40,513 nt of DNA from Nocardioides sp. (GCF_030149505.1 NZ_JASBRN010000021.1:1-40513); one strand, 5' to 3'. Counted from the first letter of the stretch, positions 16,724 through 24,919 are shown. The notes: a model not told the origin generated them from the sequence alone. Made by a program: numbers and translations.

Positions 16724-16795
16724 GCGTACGCCTGACGGTCGGCACGCCGGTGTCAACAGCGGCCGCGTCGCCACCGCGGCTCTAGGCCTGCGGGC

Positions 16796-17422
16796 TCAGC
16801 TGGCTCCGAGTACCTCACCCAAGACAACCCTGACCAACTGGCTGCGCGAGACGGCTCCACTGTCAGCCACGAGGGTGTCCACCACCTTCATGTTCTCCTC
16901 GGCCGTGTCGAACGAGATCGTCGTCAGCTTGCCGACGTTGACTCGCGGCGCAGTGGTAACTGGGAACAGCTCGTTACCGACACTCGCGCCGTTTTCCGCC
17001 GCGACCAGCTCCTTATGCCGAGGGGCAGTCTGCGCCAAGGCGTTGAGAATGAACTGCACCTGGCCGACCTTGGGCGAGGACTCTCGCCGCTCGGTCATCA
17101 AGTCGACCAGGTTCTGCGGGAGGCTCAGCGTCGTGCGCTTCGTGCCACCGGTTGACTCGCTCACCTTGGCCGGCCTGGCCTTCGCCTTGCCCTTGGTCTT
17201 CGGCTCCTCGGGCGTCGCCGTCACCGTCGGTTCGGCGACGGTCTTGGCGAAGGCTTCTTCCTTCGCACGTTCGGCAGCGCGAGCTTCCTCGACGCTGACG
17301 GCGGGCTTGGCCTGAGGTGCCGCAGACGCAGCGGGCGCAGCAGGCTTACGGGAGGGCAGCGTGCTTACTCGGTCGCGGACGAGACCGAGAGCCGGCTTCA
17401 TCGGTACTCGCTCCTCGCTCAT
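16796..17422 (-). CDS. ParA partner, centromere-binding-type protein with two RHH-like motifs
   Basis: The 208-residue product begins by overlapping the parA stop (ATGA). Residues 1-90 are Ala/Lys/Glu-rich and probably disordered. Then come two segments that look like ribbon-helix-helix motifs: KRTTLSLPQNLVDLMTERR (about 93-130) and LTTISFDTAEENMKVVD with SRSQLVRVVLGEVL (about 165-206). A small DNA-binding gene directly behind parA is the usual place of the centromere-binding protein in type Ib systems. It lacks the ParB/Srx and HTH features of classical ParB. Target DNA is inferred to be the array upstream of parA. Confidence 0.65.
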   Translation of the reverse strand: MSEERVPMKPALGLVRDRVSTLPSRKPAAPAASAAPQAKPAVSVEEARAAERAKEEAFAKTVAEPTVTATPEEPKTKGKAKARPAKVSESTGGTKRTTLSLPQNLVDLMTERRESSPKVGQVQFILNALAQTAPRHKELVAAENGASVGNELFPVTTAPRVNVGKLTTISFDTAEENMKVVDTLVADSGAVSRSQLVRVVLGEVLGAS

Positions 17423-18333
17423 GCCGTCACCGCCTCGAGGTCAGCACCCTCAGCCTCTTCGGCGGCGCCGATGCGCTTGATGAGCTCGTCAGCGAACAGC
17501 ACGTAGTCATCACACAGTGCCAGGGAGGATCCAGCCGGGCGCTCGGGACGACGCCCCGCCTTCAGCGCGACGTACCAAGGCTCAGCGTTGTGCACGACCT
17601 CGGCTAGCTCGTGGATCAGCTTGCCCTTCTCGCGTGCATCGCCGGCGGCCGCCTCGGCGTGGCGAATGATCGACTCGAACAGCAGCGCGGAGTCACCGAG
17701 GACACTGCGGACGTCGTCTGCGGCGAAGCGACGCCGGACGGTCGCGGCGCTGCCCATGCCGAACAGGATGGCGCCGAGGACGTCGATGGTCGGGTTGACC
17801 TCACGGATCCGCACCACCTGGTCGGCTAGGACGCTGAGGCCCTTGATGCTGGCGCGGTCGGACTTGGTGGGGATGACGATCCAACGAGCTGCCGCCAGAG
17901 CCAGCATGACCAGAGCGGACCGCTTCGACGGCGGGGTGTCAATGATGATCAAATCGTAGTCAGGGGCCAGAGGCTTCAGAGCGTTGGCCAAAAGGATGCT
18001 GCCGTCCTCACCTCGACGCTCGCGGCCCAGGACCAGGTCCTCGAGCTCATCGAGCTTGCCGCCACCAGGGATGACGTCGAGGTTCGGCCGCACGTTCTTC
18101 AGGACGGGCTCGAGGACACCGTCGGTGAGGAGGGTGCTGACGAGGTGCTTGCCCTCGTCTCCCTTGTCGACGTAGCCAAGGTCGAACTCAAGGTTGCCCT
18201 GGGAGTCCAGGTCGACCAGAAGAACCTTCATGCCCGCCTGCGCAGCGAGACCGGCGACGTTGGCCGCACAGCTGGTCTTGCCGGTTCCACCCTTGCCGGT
18301 GGCGAAGACGATCACTCGGGACAGTTCGTTCAT
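17419..18333 (-). CDS. parA: ParA-family partition ATPase
   Basis: The 304-residue protein has the ParA deviant Walker A KGGTGKTS (14-21), the switch strand VLLVDLDSQGN and Walker B LIIIDTPPS. There is no N-terminal DNA-binding extension, which is typical of the short type Ib ParA. It drives plasmid segregation on the nucleoid together with the partner gene downstream. Its ATG lies 17 bp from the first unit of the phased array, so the array probably also carries the parA promoter and its autoregulation. Confidence 0.92.
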   Translation of the reverse strand: MNELSRVIVFATGKGGTGKTSCAANVAGLAAQAGMKVLLVDLDSQGNLEFDLGYVDKGDEGKHLVSTLLTDGVLEPVLKNVRPNLDVIPGGGKLDELEDLVLGRERRGEDGSILLANALKPLAPDYDLIIIDTPPSKRSALVMLALAAARWIVIPTKSDRASIKGLSVLADQVVRIREVNPTIDVLGAILFGMGSAATVRRRFAADDVRSVLGDSALLFESIIRHAEAAAGDAREKGKLIHELAEVVHNAEPWYVALKAGRRPERPAGSSLALCDDYVLFADELIKRIGAAEEAEGADLEAVTA

Positions 18334-18349
18334 GGCCGAGAGTCTGCTC

Positions 18350-18623
18350 TACGTGACGGCTACGGGTCCGTTACGACACGCCTAGGGGGTAAATATGTTT
18401 GCGCTAGGGCTTCCTTAGCGGCGCCGGTAGCGGCAGCGGTAGGTGGTCCATATTCGCTTGCTAGGCCCCCGTTAGGTGTTCTCTAGGGTTCGCGTTACCG
18501 GCTCCCTTACCGGCTTACTACCGTCCCGCTAGCCTTACGCTAACGGCCCCACTATGTGCTTCCTAGCGGAAGCGGTGCCGGGGGTGTACCGAACAAACTA
18601 TGCCCTCTGCTAGCGGCGCAGTA
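18350..18623. repeat. Helically phased TA-centred iteron array (candidate centromere or origin)
   Basis: TA steps occur at 18350, 361, 372, 383, 394, 405, 416, 428, 440, 451, 462, 473, 484, 496, 508, 519, 530, 541, 553, 564, 587, 599, 611 and 622. All gaps are 11 or 12 bp except one of 23 bp (one degenerate unit, TGCCGG, near 576). Only three TA steps lie off phase. Most units fit nnCNC-TA-SSGG; the ideal unit CCGCTAGCGG is a palindrome. Seven CTAG tetramers fall in the array. A site repeated once per helical turn on one DNA face suits cooperative binding by RHH dimers, as in 11-bp-repeat centromeres of plasmids. It fills most of the 453-bp gap between rep and parA. Confidence 0.85.
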
Positions 18624-18733
18624 GCGGAACTTGAGCCCCACCCCACTGCCAGACCCTCCGAGCCCAGCAGGAACGGGGCGCAGGAGGCCCGTAGAAGGCA
18701 TTCTGAGCGCCCAATAGCCGGGGAGCGGGGGAG

Positions 18734-18763
18734 TGGGGCGTCTCGCCGGCCGTTGGGGCGTCT
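18734..18763 (+). repeat. Short direct repeat near the end of rep
   Basis: TGGGGCGTCT occurs at 18734-18743 and 18754-18763, 20 bp apart, just beyond the rep stop. It could be chance or a minor origin element. I see nothing else in 18624-18786. Confidence 0.3.
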
Positions 18764-18786
18764 GGTGCGAATGTGGTGGGAGTCGA

Positions 18787-21096
18787 TTAACTGACGGCAC
18801 GATCGGTTCCCTCGCCCGAGAGAGGCAACGAGAGCTGGCGTTCGAGGAAGATCCGGTCGCGTTCGTCGGGTCCATTCGGCAGCACGGATCGCCCGTCGAT
18901 GGGCGTTGTGGTGGCAGAGGGGAGGCCGAACACAGCTCGGTGTCGGGCCCAGGACGCCACAGCCAGCCCGCGTTCGCTCTGGCTCAGCATCTTGAAGCGA
19001 GCCTTTCGGTCATTCGAACGTCGGGCGAACTCATCGGGCGTCAGGCTCTCCAGCCACGATCGGTACTGCTCGAGCTCTTCGACACCAGCGTTTGCACGTG
19101 CCGCAGCCAGCCTGGCCTTCCTTGTTGCCTGCTCGGTGATCGAGAGCTCGTCGAACGCGTTGCGCCACTGGTCCCTGCGGGCGGCTCGTTCGCTATCGGA
19201 GAGGCCCGCCCACCAGGCGGCTTCCTTTTCCTTCTGGGCCTTCAACGCTCGTGCTCGATCCAAAGACCAGCTCGACGACATGCTCTCCCGGTACGCCACC
19301 CGCTCAGCCTCGACCCGGGCGTCCAGTACGACGTACGCCTGCGCAGCTCGTTCTTCGACCCTTATCGAGCGAGGACCGGTGGCTGCGAACCAGCGGCCCT
19401 CCTCGTCCACCCGAGCAAGCCCTGCATGCGCCAGCGCGGTTGCAGCCTTCTTCACCGCCGCAAGGTGGCTACGAGTCGGAGCGGCGGCTCGTGTCTCCAC
19501 CAGGCCGGCCTTCACAGCCAGATCACTGGGGGACAGCGGACCTTCAGAGCTCAGCAGGGTGCGCCAGAGGCCGTGGGCGGCACGGGGGAGCGTGGCCCAG
19601 AGGCCGCGGGGCGCGTGGGGCGGGTGAAAACTTAGTGGGGGGATTTCACTGCAGTCCTCAGATGGCGCTACCTCGAACTCGAAGCTCGTCGAGTCTGGCT
19701 TGAGAGGAGAGAAGCAGTCGGTGTGCAGGCTGCCGACAGACCCGTCGAGCAGCCTCAGAGCGGCTCTGATGGTTTTGCGGTCCCCAAGGCCCGTGCTCTT
19801 GACCAGGTCGCGCTCCGGGCATGGAACACGCAGTGAGCCGGCGGTCAACATGCGATCGAGCAGGTGGTGACCGACGAGGAGCAGCGAGGCGCGCGACCGG
19901 GCCGACTGGGTCCACATGAGGTCCTCGAGGCGGACGCGGGCGGCCTGGACCGCAGCGGCAACGCCGGGGGCGGTGTGCGGACGCGGCGAGGACTCGGCCG
20001 TGGGGGAGAAGGCCCTGGCGTCTTCGACGCACCGGTTCCACACGTACTTCAGCCACCAATCGGGGCGCTGGTGCTTCGCCTTCTGCATCGCGGTGGGGTG
20101 GGACTCCCGGATAAGGCTCCAGGCGATCTTGGGGTCGCCGACCGCCCACACCAGCTCGCGGGTAAGGCCGAGCTCGGGGAGCGAGCGGTCACCTCTGGTG
20201 GGCTTGTAGGAACCCAGGGCCGAGGTGTTACCGGTGGCGAGGTACCGACGCCACTGCGGGGCGATCTCGCGCTTGTAGCGCTGCAGTTCCAGCGGCGTGA
20301 CGGCACCAGACCAGACGCCGCCGGCGGCCGCCTGCTTCTTGGGGGAGCGGAGCGGCTGCAGCGCTGGGGCATCGGGGAGGATCTTCTTCAGATTCCGCAG
20401 CGCGTCACGAAGGTCCCCACGGGGACGAGTGACCGTGCCCCAGCGGTGAGGCGAGGAGAGAGGGCGCACCGAGTCACGGAGGTCGAGTTCGGTGCGGTCG
20501 ATGTTGACGTCGGCGGCGAGGGCGTCGAGGTACTTGCTGATTTCCAGAGCGACCCCGGAGCGATGCTCAGCGGAGGCGTAACGGAAGTCGGCGCGCGCGA
20601 AGAAGATGTGAGAGCGCCCGGGAGCGCCACCGGAGGGCCGCTCGAGCACCCAGCAGCCACGTCGACGTAGCCAGTCCGCGATCTCGGGAGCGAGGTACTC
20701 GCCCATGTTGGCGTTCTTGGTGTCGAGGTCGATGACGCCCGCGCCTGCGCGGAGCCGGCCGAAGATCGCGGTCACTCTCCCCTTGCCGATCAGGGCCAGG
20801 CCCTGGTGGAGGGAGGGGACCGTAATGGGGAGTCGACCATTGCTGGCAGCACCGAGCGCATGCCAGCCCGTGGGGGAGAAGAGCCACTCGTCGAGAGCGA
20901 GGAGGTTCTGGGCAGGAGACAGCGCGGCGTGGTCATCGCCACGCGACACGGCGAAATCGACAGGGCCGATTTCCGGTTCGTCTGGGTTGGGCGCTGTTAA
21001 GGTGGGCAGCACGAAGCCATCCCAATCATCTCCTGGTACGAGTGAGTCGGGTCTTTGCTTCTTGGAAGGGCGACCGTTGGCGCGGTCGCCCTTCAA
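18787..21096 (-). CDS. Plasmid replication protein, AEP primase-like
   Basis: The 769-residue protein has features of an archaeo-eukaryotic-type primase domain in its first third: VIDLDTK (121-127, two metal-binding Asp), RSHIFFA (161-167, S-x-H) and a RPLSSPHRWG segment (211-220), similar to the R-x-P-x-S-x-H-x-x-G of actinobacterial prim-pol proteins. A winged-helix-like region lies near 530-600 (LSPSDLAVKAGL), and a charged helical tail near 620-700. The N-terminus carries GRPSKKQR, echoed in the upstream RHH protein (GRPSKGER). No helicase Walker A is visible. The position beside parA and the array supports a replication initiator. The exact enzyme activity is inference. Confidence 0.65.
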   Translation of the reverse strand: MKGDRANGRPSKKQRPDSLVPGDDWDGFVLPTLTAPNPDEPEIGPVDFAVSRGDDHAALSPAQNLLALDEWLFSPTGWHALGAASNGRLPITVPSLHQGLALIGKGRVTAIFGRLRAGAGVIDLDTKNANMGEYLAPEIADWLRRRGCWVLERPSGGAPGRSHIFFARADFRYASAEHRSGVALEISKYLDALAADVNIDRTELDLRDSVRPLSSPHRWGTVTRPRGDLRDALRNLKKILPDAPALQPLRSPKKQAAAGGVWSGAVTPLELQRYKREIAPQWRRYLATGNTSALGSYKPTRGDRSLPELGLTRELVWAVGDPKIAWSLIRESHPTAMQKAKHQRPDWWLKYVWNRCVEDARAFSPTAESSPRPHTAPGVAAAVQAARVRLEDLMWTQSARSRASLLLVGHHLLDRMLTAGSLRVPCPERDLVKSTGLGDRKTIRAALRLLDGSVGSLHTDCFSPLKPDSTSFEFEVAPSEDCSEIPPLSFHPPHAPRGLWATLPRAAHGLWRTLLSSEGPLSPSDLAVKAGLVETRAAAPTRSHLAAVKKAATALAHAGLARVDEEGRWFAATGPRSIRVEERAAQAYVVLDARVEAERVAYRESMSSSWSLDRARALKAQKEKEAAWWAGLSDSERAARRDQWRNAFDELSITEQATRKARLAAARANAGVEELEQYRSWLESLTPDEFARRSNDRKARFKMLSQSERGLAVASWARHRAVFGLPSATTTPIDGRSVLPNGPDERDRIFLERQLSLPLSGEGTDRAVS

Positions 21097-21123
21097 GCAT
21101 TCAGGGCACTGCCCTGATCGGCG

Positions 21124-21567
21124 TCAGACGGCTACAGGCAACATCTCCTGCTGGCGAGCGGCACGCTCGGCCGCGATGGCCCGACGCATCTCGTCGGCGT
21201 CGTAGGGCTTGACGCCCTCGCCGAGGAGATACTCGAGGATGTTCTGGTACGTCAGACCGGTCTCTTCCTTGATGGCGAAGACGATCCTGGCCTGAGCCAT
21301 GGGCAGGTGGAACTTGATCTGCTCACGCCGGCCCTTGTACGGCTTGAACGCCGTGACCGCCGTGACCAGCTCGGCGAAGTCAGAGCCGAGGGCATCAGAG
21401 GTGACGGCCTCAGCGACCTCCGCCTGAGGGCGGTTGTCGGTAACCTCAGCGATGAGCTGAATGTGCTCGATCGTCTCGGGGGAGAGCTTGATGAGGAAAC
21501 CGTGGCGCTCGCCCTTGGAAGGACGACCTGCTCGGCTCTCCTTACGCGGCTTCTGCTCCTGGTCCAT
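21124..21567 (-). CDS. Tandem RHH-like DNA-binding protein upstream of rep
   Basis: The 147-residue product starts MDQEQKPRKESR. A basic tail with AGRPSKGER leads to two RHH-like segments: GFLIKLSPETIEHIQLI (about 24-60) and EQIKFHLPMAQARIVFAI with LTYQNILEYLL (about 81-120). Such architecture suits a copy-number repressor. The frame is open to 21738, but a promoter at 21575-21602 places transcription at or next to this ATG. It lies 27 bp before rep, so both are probably one transcript. The copy-control role is inference. Confidence 0.65.
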   Translation of the reverse strand: MDQEQKPRKESRAGRPSKGERHGFLIKLSPETIEHIQLIAEVTDNRPQAEVAEAVTSDALGSDFAELVTAVTAFKPYKGRREQIKFHLPMAQARIVFAIKEETGLTYQNILEYLLGEGVKPYDADEMRRAIAAERAARQQEMLPVAV

Positions 21568-21574
21568 GCCGGCG

Positions 21575-21602
21575 ATCCTGCCGCAGGCTGAGTTTTCGTC
21601 AA
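21575..21602 (-). promoter_or_regulatory. Promoter giving a leaderless rep-operon transcript
   Basis: On the minus strand a TTGACG -35 (21602-21597), a 16-bp spacer and a CAGGAT -10 (21580-21575) lie 7 bp before the ATG at 21567. Transcription would then start at or within one or two bases of the start codon, a common arrangement in actinobacteria. The DNA just upstream (21590-21650) is clearly AT-richer than its surroundings. Confidence 0.6.
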
Positions 21603-21734
21603 CGAAGGCGCGCCGAAAACATTTCTGGAAATATCCTTTACCCTTCAACGCTCTGGGGCTTCCGCACGCACCTGTTAGGGGCTCCGAAGCCGGCTCATCG
21701 AGTTGGCGTGTCACTCGGGGGGTGTCTGGCGCGG

Positions 21735-23291
21735 TCACCGCCGAGGTCCTGCGCTGAGCCTCACCGGCTCGAACTGCGGCGCGTCGGGCCGCGGGCCAGC
21801 TGGCTGCCGCTTAGCGTCGCTGGCGGTACTCGCGAGAGCGCGCTCTACCAGGTGCAAGGAGGCCATCGACGACGCTGTGCTCGCCGCGTCCATCGTGGCG
21901 TCGCTGGCCGCTCGTAGCGTTTCTGTGACCGGCGGGGGGAGCGGAACCAAGCGCTTGGCGAGGATGTCGGCCGGGGAGACCCACACGACGTCGCCCTCCG
22001 CGGGCGGGGTGGCCAGCCCGGACTCGACGTCGTTGTGAGCTCGCCGGGACAGGGCCCGGGCGGGGCCGGTGAGACTGGGGTTGTCGGCTCTCTCGGCGAC
22101 CACGACCGCGAGCTCCGAGCCGGCGCCGACGGCGCGCAGCGTCGCGGTCACGGCCTGCGAGAGCCCTGGGCGCCCGGCAATGACCTCGGGGCCGGCGAGG
22201 GTGGTGGTGTCGTGGGTGATCTGGCGGTAGGAGGCGCGGACCTCCGCGGCCGCGCGAGCCAGCGGCTCCTGGATCCGGGCGCCCGGGGGAGCGAGGTCGC
22301 CCCAGCGGCTGGCCAGGTTGCTCCAGGAGCGGCCGGCGTCGGCGATCGCGGGGACGAGCCGGTCGGAGGGTTCGAGGATGCCGGCAGTGGCGGCGGCGTC
22401 GACGAGCACCATGCTCGCGCCGGCGATGAGGCCCTGGGTGCGGGTGATGAGGAGGATGTTGGAGGGCTCGAGCTGACGGGCCAGGGCGCGGTGGGACTGG
22501 ATGTCCCAGTTGGCCAGCGCGTGGGTCAGTCGACTGGGGTCGGCGACAGGTCGGATCGCTTCGCCGGCGAGGGCTTGGGCGAACCGGTCGCTGAGGTAGC
22601 TGCGCGCGGTGTTCTCGCACGCAGTCATGCGGTCGATCCAGGCTCCGGTGGGGGCGACGGCGTAGGGGGAGTGGTGCTGGGCGAGGTGGACGCGGCGGCC
22701 GGACTGGCGGGCGTCGTTGACGCGGTCGCGGCCGTTGTCGTGCAGGGCGACGTTGACGGCGTGAGCGGTCAGGTACAGCCCGTGCATGATCCTGGTGCGG
22801 GCTGCCTCGAGGTCGCGGTGGGCCTCGGTCTGCTCGTGGGGGATCTCGGCGCCGTAGCGGCGCACGAGGGCCGCGGCGTTGAGGAGGGTCTGGGTCATTT
22901 GGTCGAGATGCGGGTTGGTCGGGCCCTGACCTGGCCAGGCCTTCCGGCCGGTCAGGCTGGCCTCGATGGTGGCGGCCTGCGCCGAGAGGCTGGTGATCGG
23001 GCGGTCGCGCTCGTCGACGCCCGGGCGGCGGCCGGGCAGGGAGGCCCACAGGTCCTCCGCGGCCGCGACCATCGTGGGCCAGCTGCGCAGCAGGGCGCCG
23101 GCGTCGTCGCCTCCGACGTCCATGAGCAGCTGGCGGGCTAGGTAGTCGACGTCGAAGAGCATCTCGCCGACGCTGCGCACGTCGCGCGTGGTCATCGGGA
23201 TCTGGTCGACGTCGAAGAGCTTCTGGTCGATGTCGGCGTACGCCGGGCGCAGGTCAGTAGCCAAGGCCGCGGGCTTCCCGGATGAGGTCAC
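21735..23291 (-). CDS. Conserved-looking hypothetical helical protein
   Basis: The 518-residue product is helical and Ala/Arg-rich throughout, with no signal peptide, clear membrane segment, P-loop or cysteine cluster. It overlaps the gene before it by 38 bp, so the two are co-transcribed. It ends 168 bp before the rep-operon start. I do not recognise the family; a structural or DNA-handling role on the plasmid is only a guess. Confidence 0.7.
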   Translation of the reverse strand: MTSSGKPAALATDLRPAYADIDQKLFDVDQIPMTTRDVRSVGEMLFDVDYLARQLLMDVGGDDAGALLRSWPTMVAAAEDLWASLPGRRPGVDERDRPITSLSAQAATIEASLTGRKAWPGQGPTNPHLDQMTQTLLNAAALVRRYGAEIPHEQTEAHRDLEAARTRIMHGLYLTAHAVNVALHDNGRDRVNDARQSGRRVHLAQHHSPYAVAPTGAWIDRMTACENTARSYLSDRFAQALAGEAIRPVADPSRLTHALANWDIQSHRALARQLEPSNILLITRTQGLIAGASMVLVDAAATAGILEPSDRLVPAIADAGRSWSNLASRWGDLAPPGARIQEPLARAAAEVRASYRQITHDTTTLAGPEVIAGRPGLSQAVTATLRAVGAGSELAVVVAERADNPSLTGPARALSRRAHNDVESGLATPPAEGDVVWVSPADILAKRLVPLPPPVTETLRAASDATMDAASTASSMASLHLVERALASTASDAKRQPAGPRPDAPQFEPVRLSAGPRR

Positions 23292-23616
23292 ACAGGTCGA
23301 CGACCAGCTGCGAGCCGTGGATCAGGTCCGGCTGGTGCAGCGGCAGCGGCCGGGTCAGCTCCTCGGCCTCGGTGAGCAGCTGCAGTGGCGTGCGTTCCTC
23401 GAGTTCGTCGGCGTCGACGTCGGGGAGCTCGTAGTCCTCAGGCAGCAGGGCGCTGGCCTGGGAGTGCGCGAGGTAGACGCCGAGCCCGAGGTCGTGCAGC
23501 GGCGAGTCGGCGGTGGCCCTGTCGGCGTCGCTCCACACCTGGGTGGCGGCCTGGTGCAGCAGGTGCGCGATCGAGCCGAGGCGGTCCCAGGTGCTGTCCG
23601 GGTTGAGGGTGTCCAC
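23254..23616 (-). CDS. Small acidic hypothetical protein
   Basis: The 120-residue product starts at GTG 23616 after GAAAGGAACACCC. The longer open frame would cross a DnaA box and lacks a ribosome site. The protein is acidic and Leu-rich (LLPEDYELPDVDADELEERT) and mostly helical. Its promoter region holds a perfect DnaA box exactly 80 bp upstream and a copy of the shared two-part element further up. It pairs with the 518-residue gene. Function unknown. Confidence 0.65.
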   Translation of the reverse strand: MDTLNPDSTWDRLGSIAHLLHQAATQVWSDADRATADSPLHDLGLGVYLAHSQASALLPEDYELPDVDADELEERTPLQLLTEAEELTRPLPLHQPDLIHGSQLVVDLCDLIREARGLGY

Positions 23617-23695
23617 GGGTGTTCCTTTCGGTTGGAGGTCGGTCTGGCCCATGAACCCACGTCCGCGTCGGTCCTCGCTCCGCTGAGCGGCGGGC

Positions 23696-23704
23696 TGTGG
23701 ATAA
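23696..23704 (-). promoter_or_regulatory. Perfect DnaA box A
   Basis: TTATCCACA on the minus strand, within the longer shared motif GGCTGTGGAYAACT read on plus. It starts 80 bp from the GTG at 23616. A second box at 28678-28686 has exactly the same spacing to its gene. Confidence 0.7.
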
Positions 23705-23744
23705 CTCGGGGTGGTGTCGGCGGCTGGGCACAAACTGGTCTCGT

Positions 23745-23778
23745 TCGCCTATGTCATGCGGCGGTCGCCGAACGATCA
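23745..23778 (-). promoter_or_regulatory. Shared two-part element, copy 2
   Basis: Minus strand TGATCG, 21 bases, TAGGCGA, followed by ACGAG. It lies 129 bp before the GTG at 23616, with the DnaA box between. It also sits 53 bp upstream of the plus-strand gene at 23834. This is the weakest of the five matches in the spacer but keeps both cores. Confidence 0.5.
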
Positions 23779-23833
23779 CCGCGAGCAAAGTCAAGAGATT
23801 CGCACTAGTGCTGATAGATGAAGGAGGGTCGTG

Positions 23834-24703
23834 ATGATGAGGTTCCCGATGACCGTGCTCAGGGTGGTGACGCTGGCGCCGGCGCTGCTGGTGAGCTTCG
23901 TCCTCACCGTGGTGGTGTGCGCCCTGCTCCCTCCGGCACTGGGCTTGGTGGCGTTCATGGCTGCCGGCGGGGTCCTGGTCGCTCTGGCGATGGGGCGGCT
24001 GCAGCAGCCGGCGATGGCGGTGCTGACGAGCTCTCGACCGGCGACCGAGGCCGAGTTCGGGGTGATGGCGCCGGTGCTGGCAGAGCTGGGCGGCCGCGGC
24101 GTCGACATCGCGACGCTGTTCGTACGCCGGGCTCAGCGTCCAAGCACCCCGGTGGCGGTGGCGATCGGGCGGCGCACCGTGGTGGTCAGCCCTGGCCTGG
24201 TCGACGCGACGTACCGCGGCGGCGTGACCGGGGCGGAGGCGGCCGCGGCGCTGGCCCATGCGGTCGGCCGACACCGGGCTGCGCGGCCGCGGCTGGAGCT
24301 GGCGGTGCTCGCGGCGACGACGCCCTGGCGGCTGATCATGGCTACGTTCCGCGGCATCGGCCGGGCCTTCGCCTGGCTGCCGTTCATGCGGCTGGCCTGG
24401 ACGCTGCGCGGCGTCGTGGGCGTGATCTGCGTGGTGCAGTCCATGGTCGAGGGCCGGGCCTGGGCGGGGCTCCTCGGGAGCGTGGTCATCGCGCTGACCT
24501 ACCTGGTGCCGGCGGCCGGCCGGCGGATCGACCTGCGCACCGAGGCGGCGGCCGACCAGTTCGTGCTCGGACTCGGGCTCGGGCCCCTCCTTGCGGGGCT
24601 GCTGCGGCGTTACAGCCACCCGGTGACGCTCGAGCGGATGCAGCGCCTGGAGACAGCCGCCGAGCAGCCTCAGCGGCCGCGGCTGCACTTGGTGCACGGC
24701 TGA
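23834..24703 (+). CDS. M48-like membrane metalloprotease homologue lacking the catalytic Glu
   Basis: The 289-residue protein has two N-terminal membrane segments (about 9-58). A region like M48/HtpX peptidases follows: VVVSPGLVDATY, then LAHAVGRHRA at 140-149, where HExxH is expected. The histidines remain (H142, H147) but Glu is replaced by Ala. A later E237 in LRTEAAADQF matches the third metal ligand. Another membrane pair lies near 190-225. It may bind metal but should not cleave. AAGGAGGG precedes a run of GTG, ATG, ATG; I chose the first ATG. Confidence 0.7.
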   Translation: MMRFPMTVLRVVTLAPALLVSFVLTVVVCALLPPALGLVAFMAAGGVLVALAMGRLQQPAMAVLTSSRPATEAEFGVMAPVLAELGGRGVDIATLFVRRAQRPSTPVAVAIGRRTVVVSPGLVDATYRGGVTGAEAAAALAHAVGRHRAARPRLELAVLAATTPWRLIMATFRGIGRAFAWLPFMRLAWTLRGVVGVICVVQSMVEGRAWAGLLGSVVIALTYLVPAAGRRIDLRTEAAADQFVLGLGLGPLLAGLLRRYSHPVTLERMQRLETAAEQPQRPRLHLVHG

Positions 24704-24739
24704 GGCTGTTCTCGGACGGTTTCAGCTGCTGACGTCGGG

Positions 24740-24910
24740 CTACTCGTCGTCCTGGAAGCCGGACGTGGAGTGGTGCACGCAGCCGCGCCCGTTGCCCTCG
24801 TGGGGCTTGTGGTTCATGCACGGCAGCGATCCCAGCTTGTGTGAGCAGTCGACCCAACGGACGTTCGAGACGTTCGAGGAGCTCACGGCCGGCGCGAGTG
24901 CGGTTGCCAT
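24740..24910 (-). CDS. 56-residue Cys/His-rich small protein
   Basis: MATALAPAVSS opens the protein. The second half is dense in C and H: DCSHKLGSLPCMNHKPHEGN, then RGCVHHSTSG, before an acidic end FQDDE. C-x-H, C-x2-H and C-x-H-H groups suggest a bound zinc. AGAGG precedes the ATG, and the gene follows the next one upstream by 9 bp on the same strand. Family unknown. Confidence 0.55.
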   Translation of the reverse strand: MATALAPAVSSSNVSNVRWVDCSHKLGSLPCMNHKPHEGNGRGCVHHSTSGFQDDE

Positions 24911-24919
24911 GGCTGCCTC

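Noticed and set aside
16758..16781. GC-rich imperfect hairpin after the ParA-partner gene as a terminator
   Set aside because: The arms are imperfect and there is no T run; not separable from chance in such GC-rich DNA.
18390..18537. TA steps at 18390, 18516 and 18536 as extra array units
   Set aside because: They are out of the 11-12 bp phase and sit inside other units.
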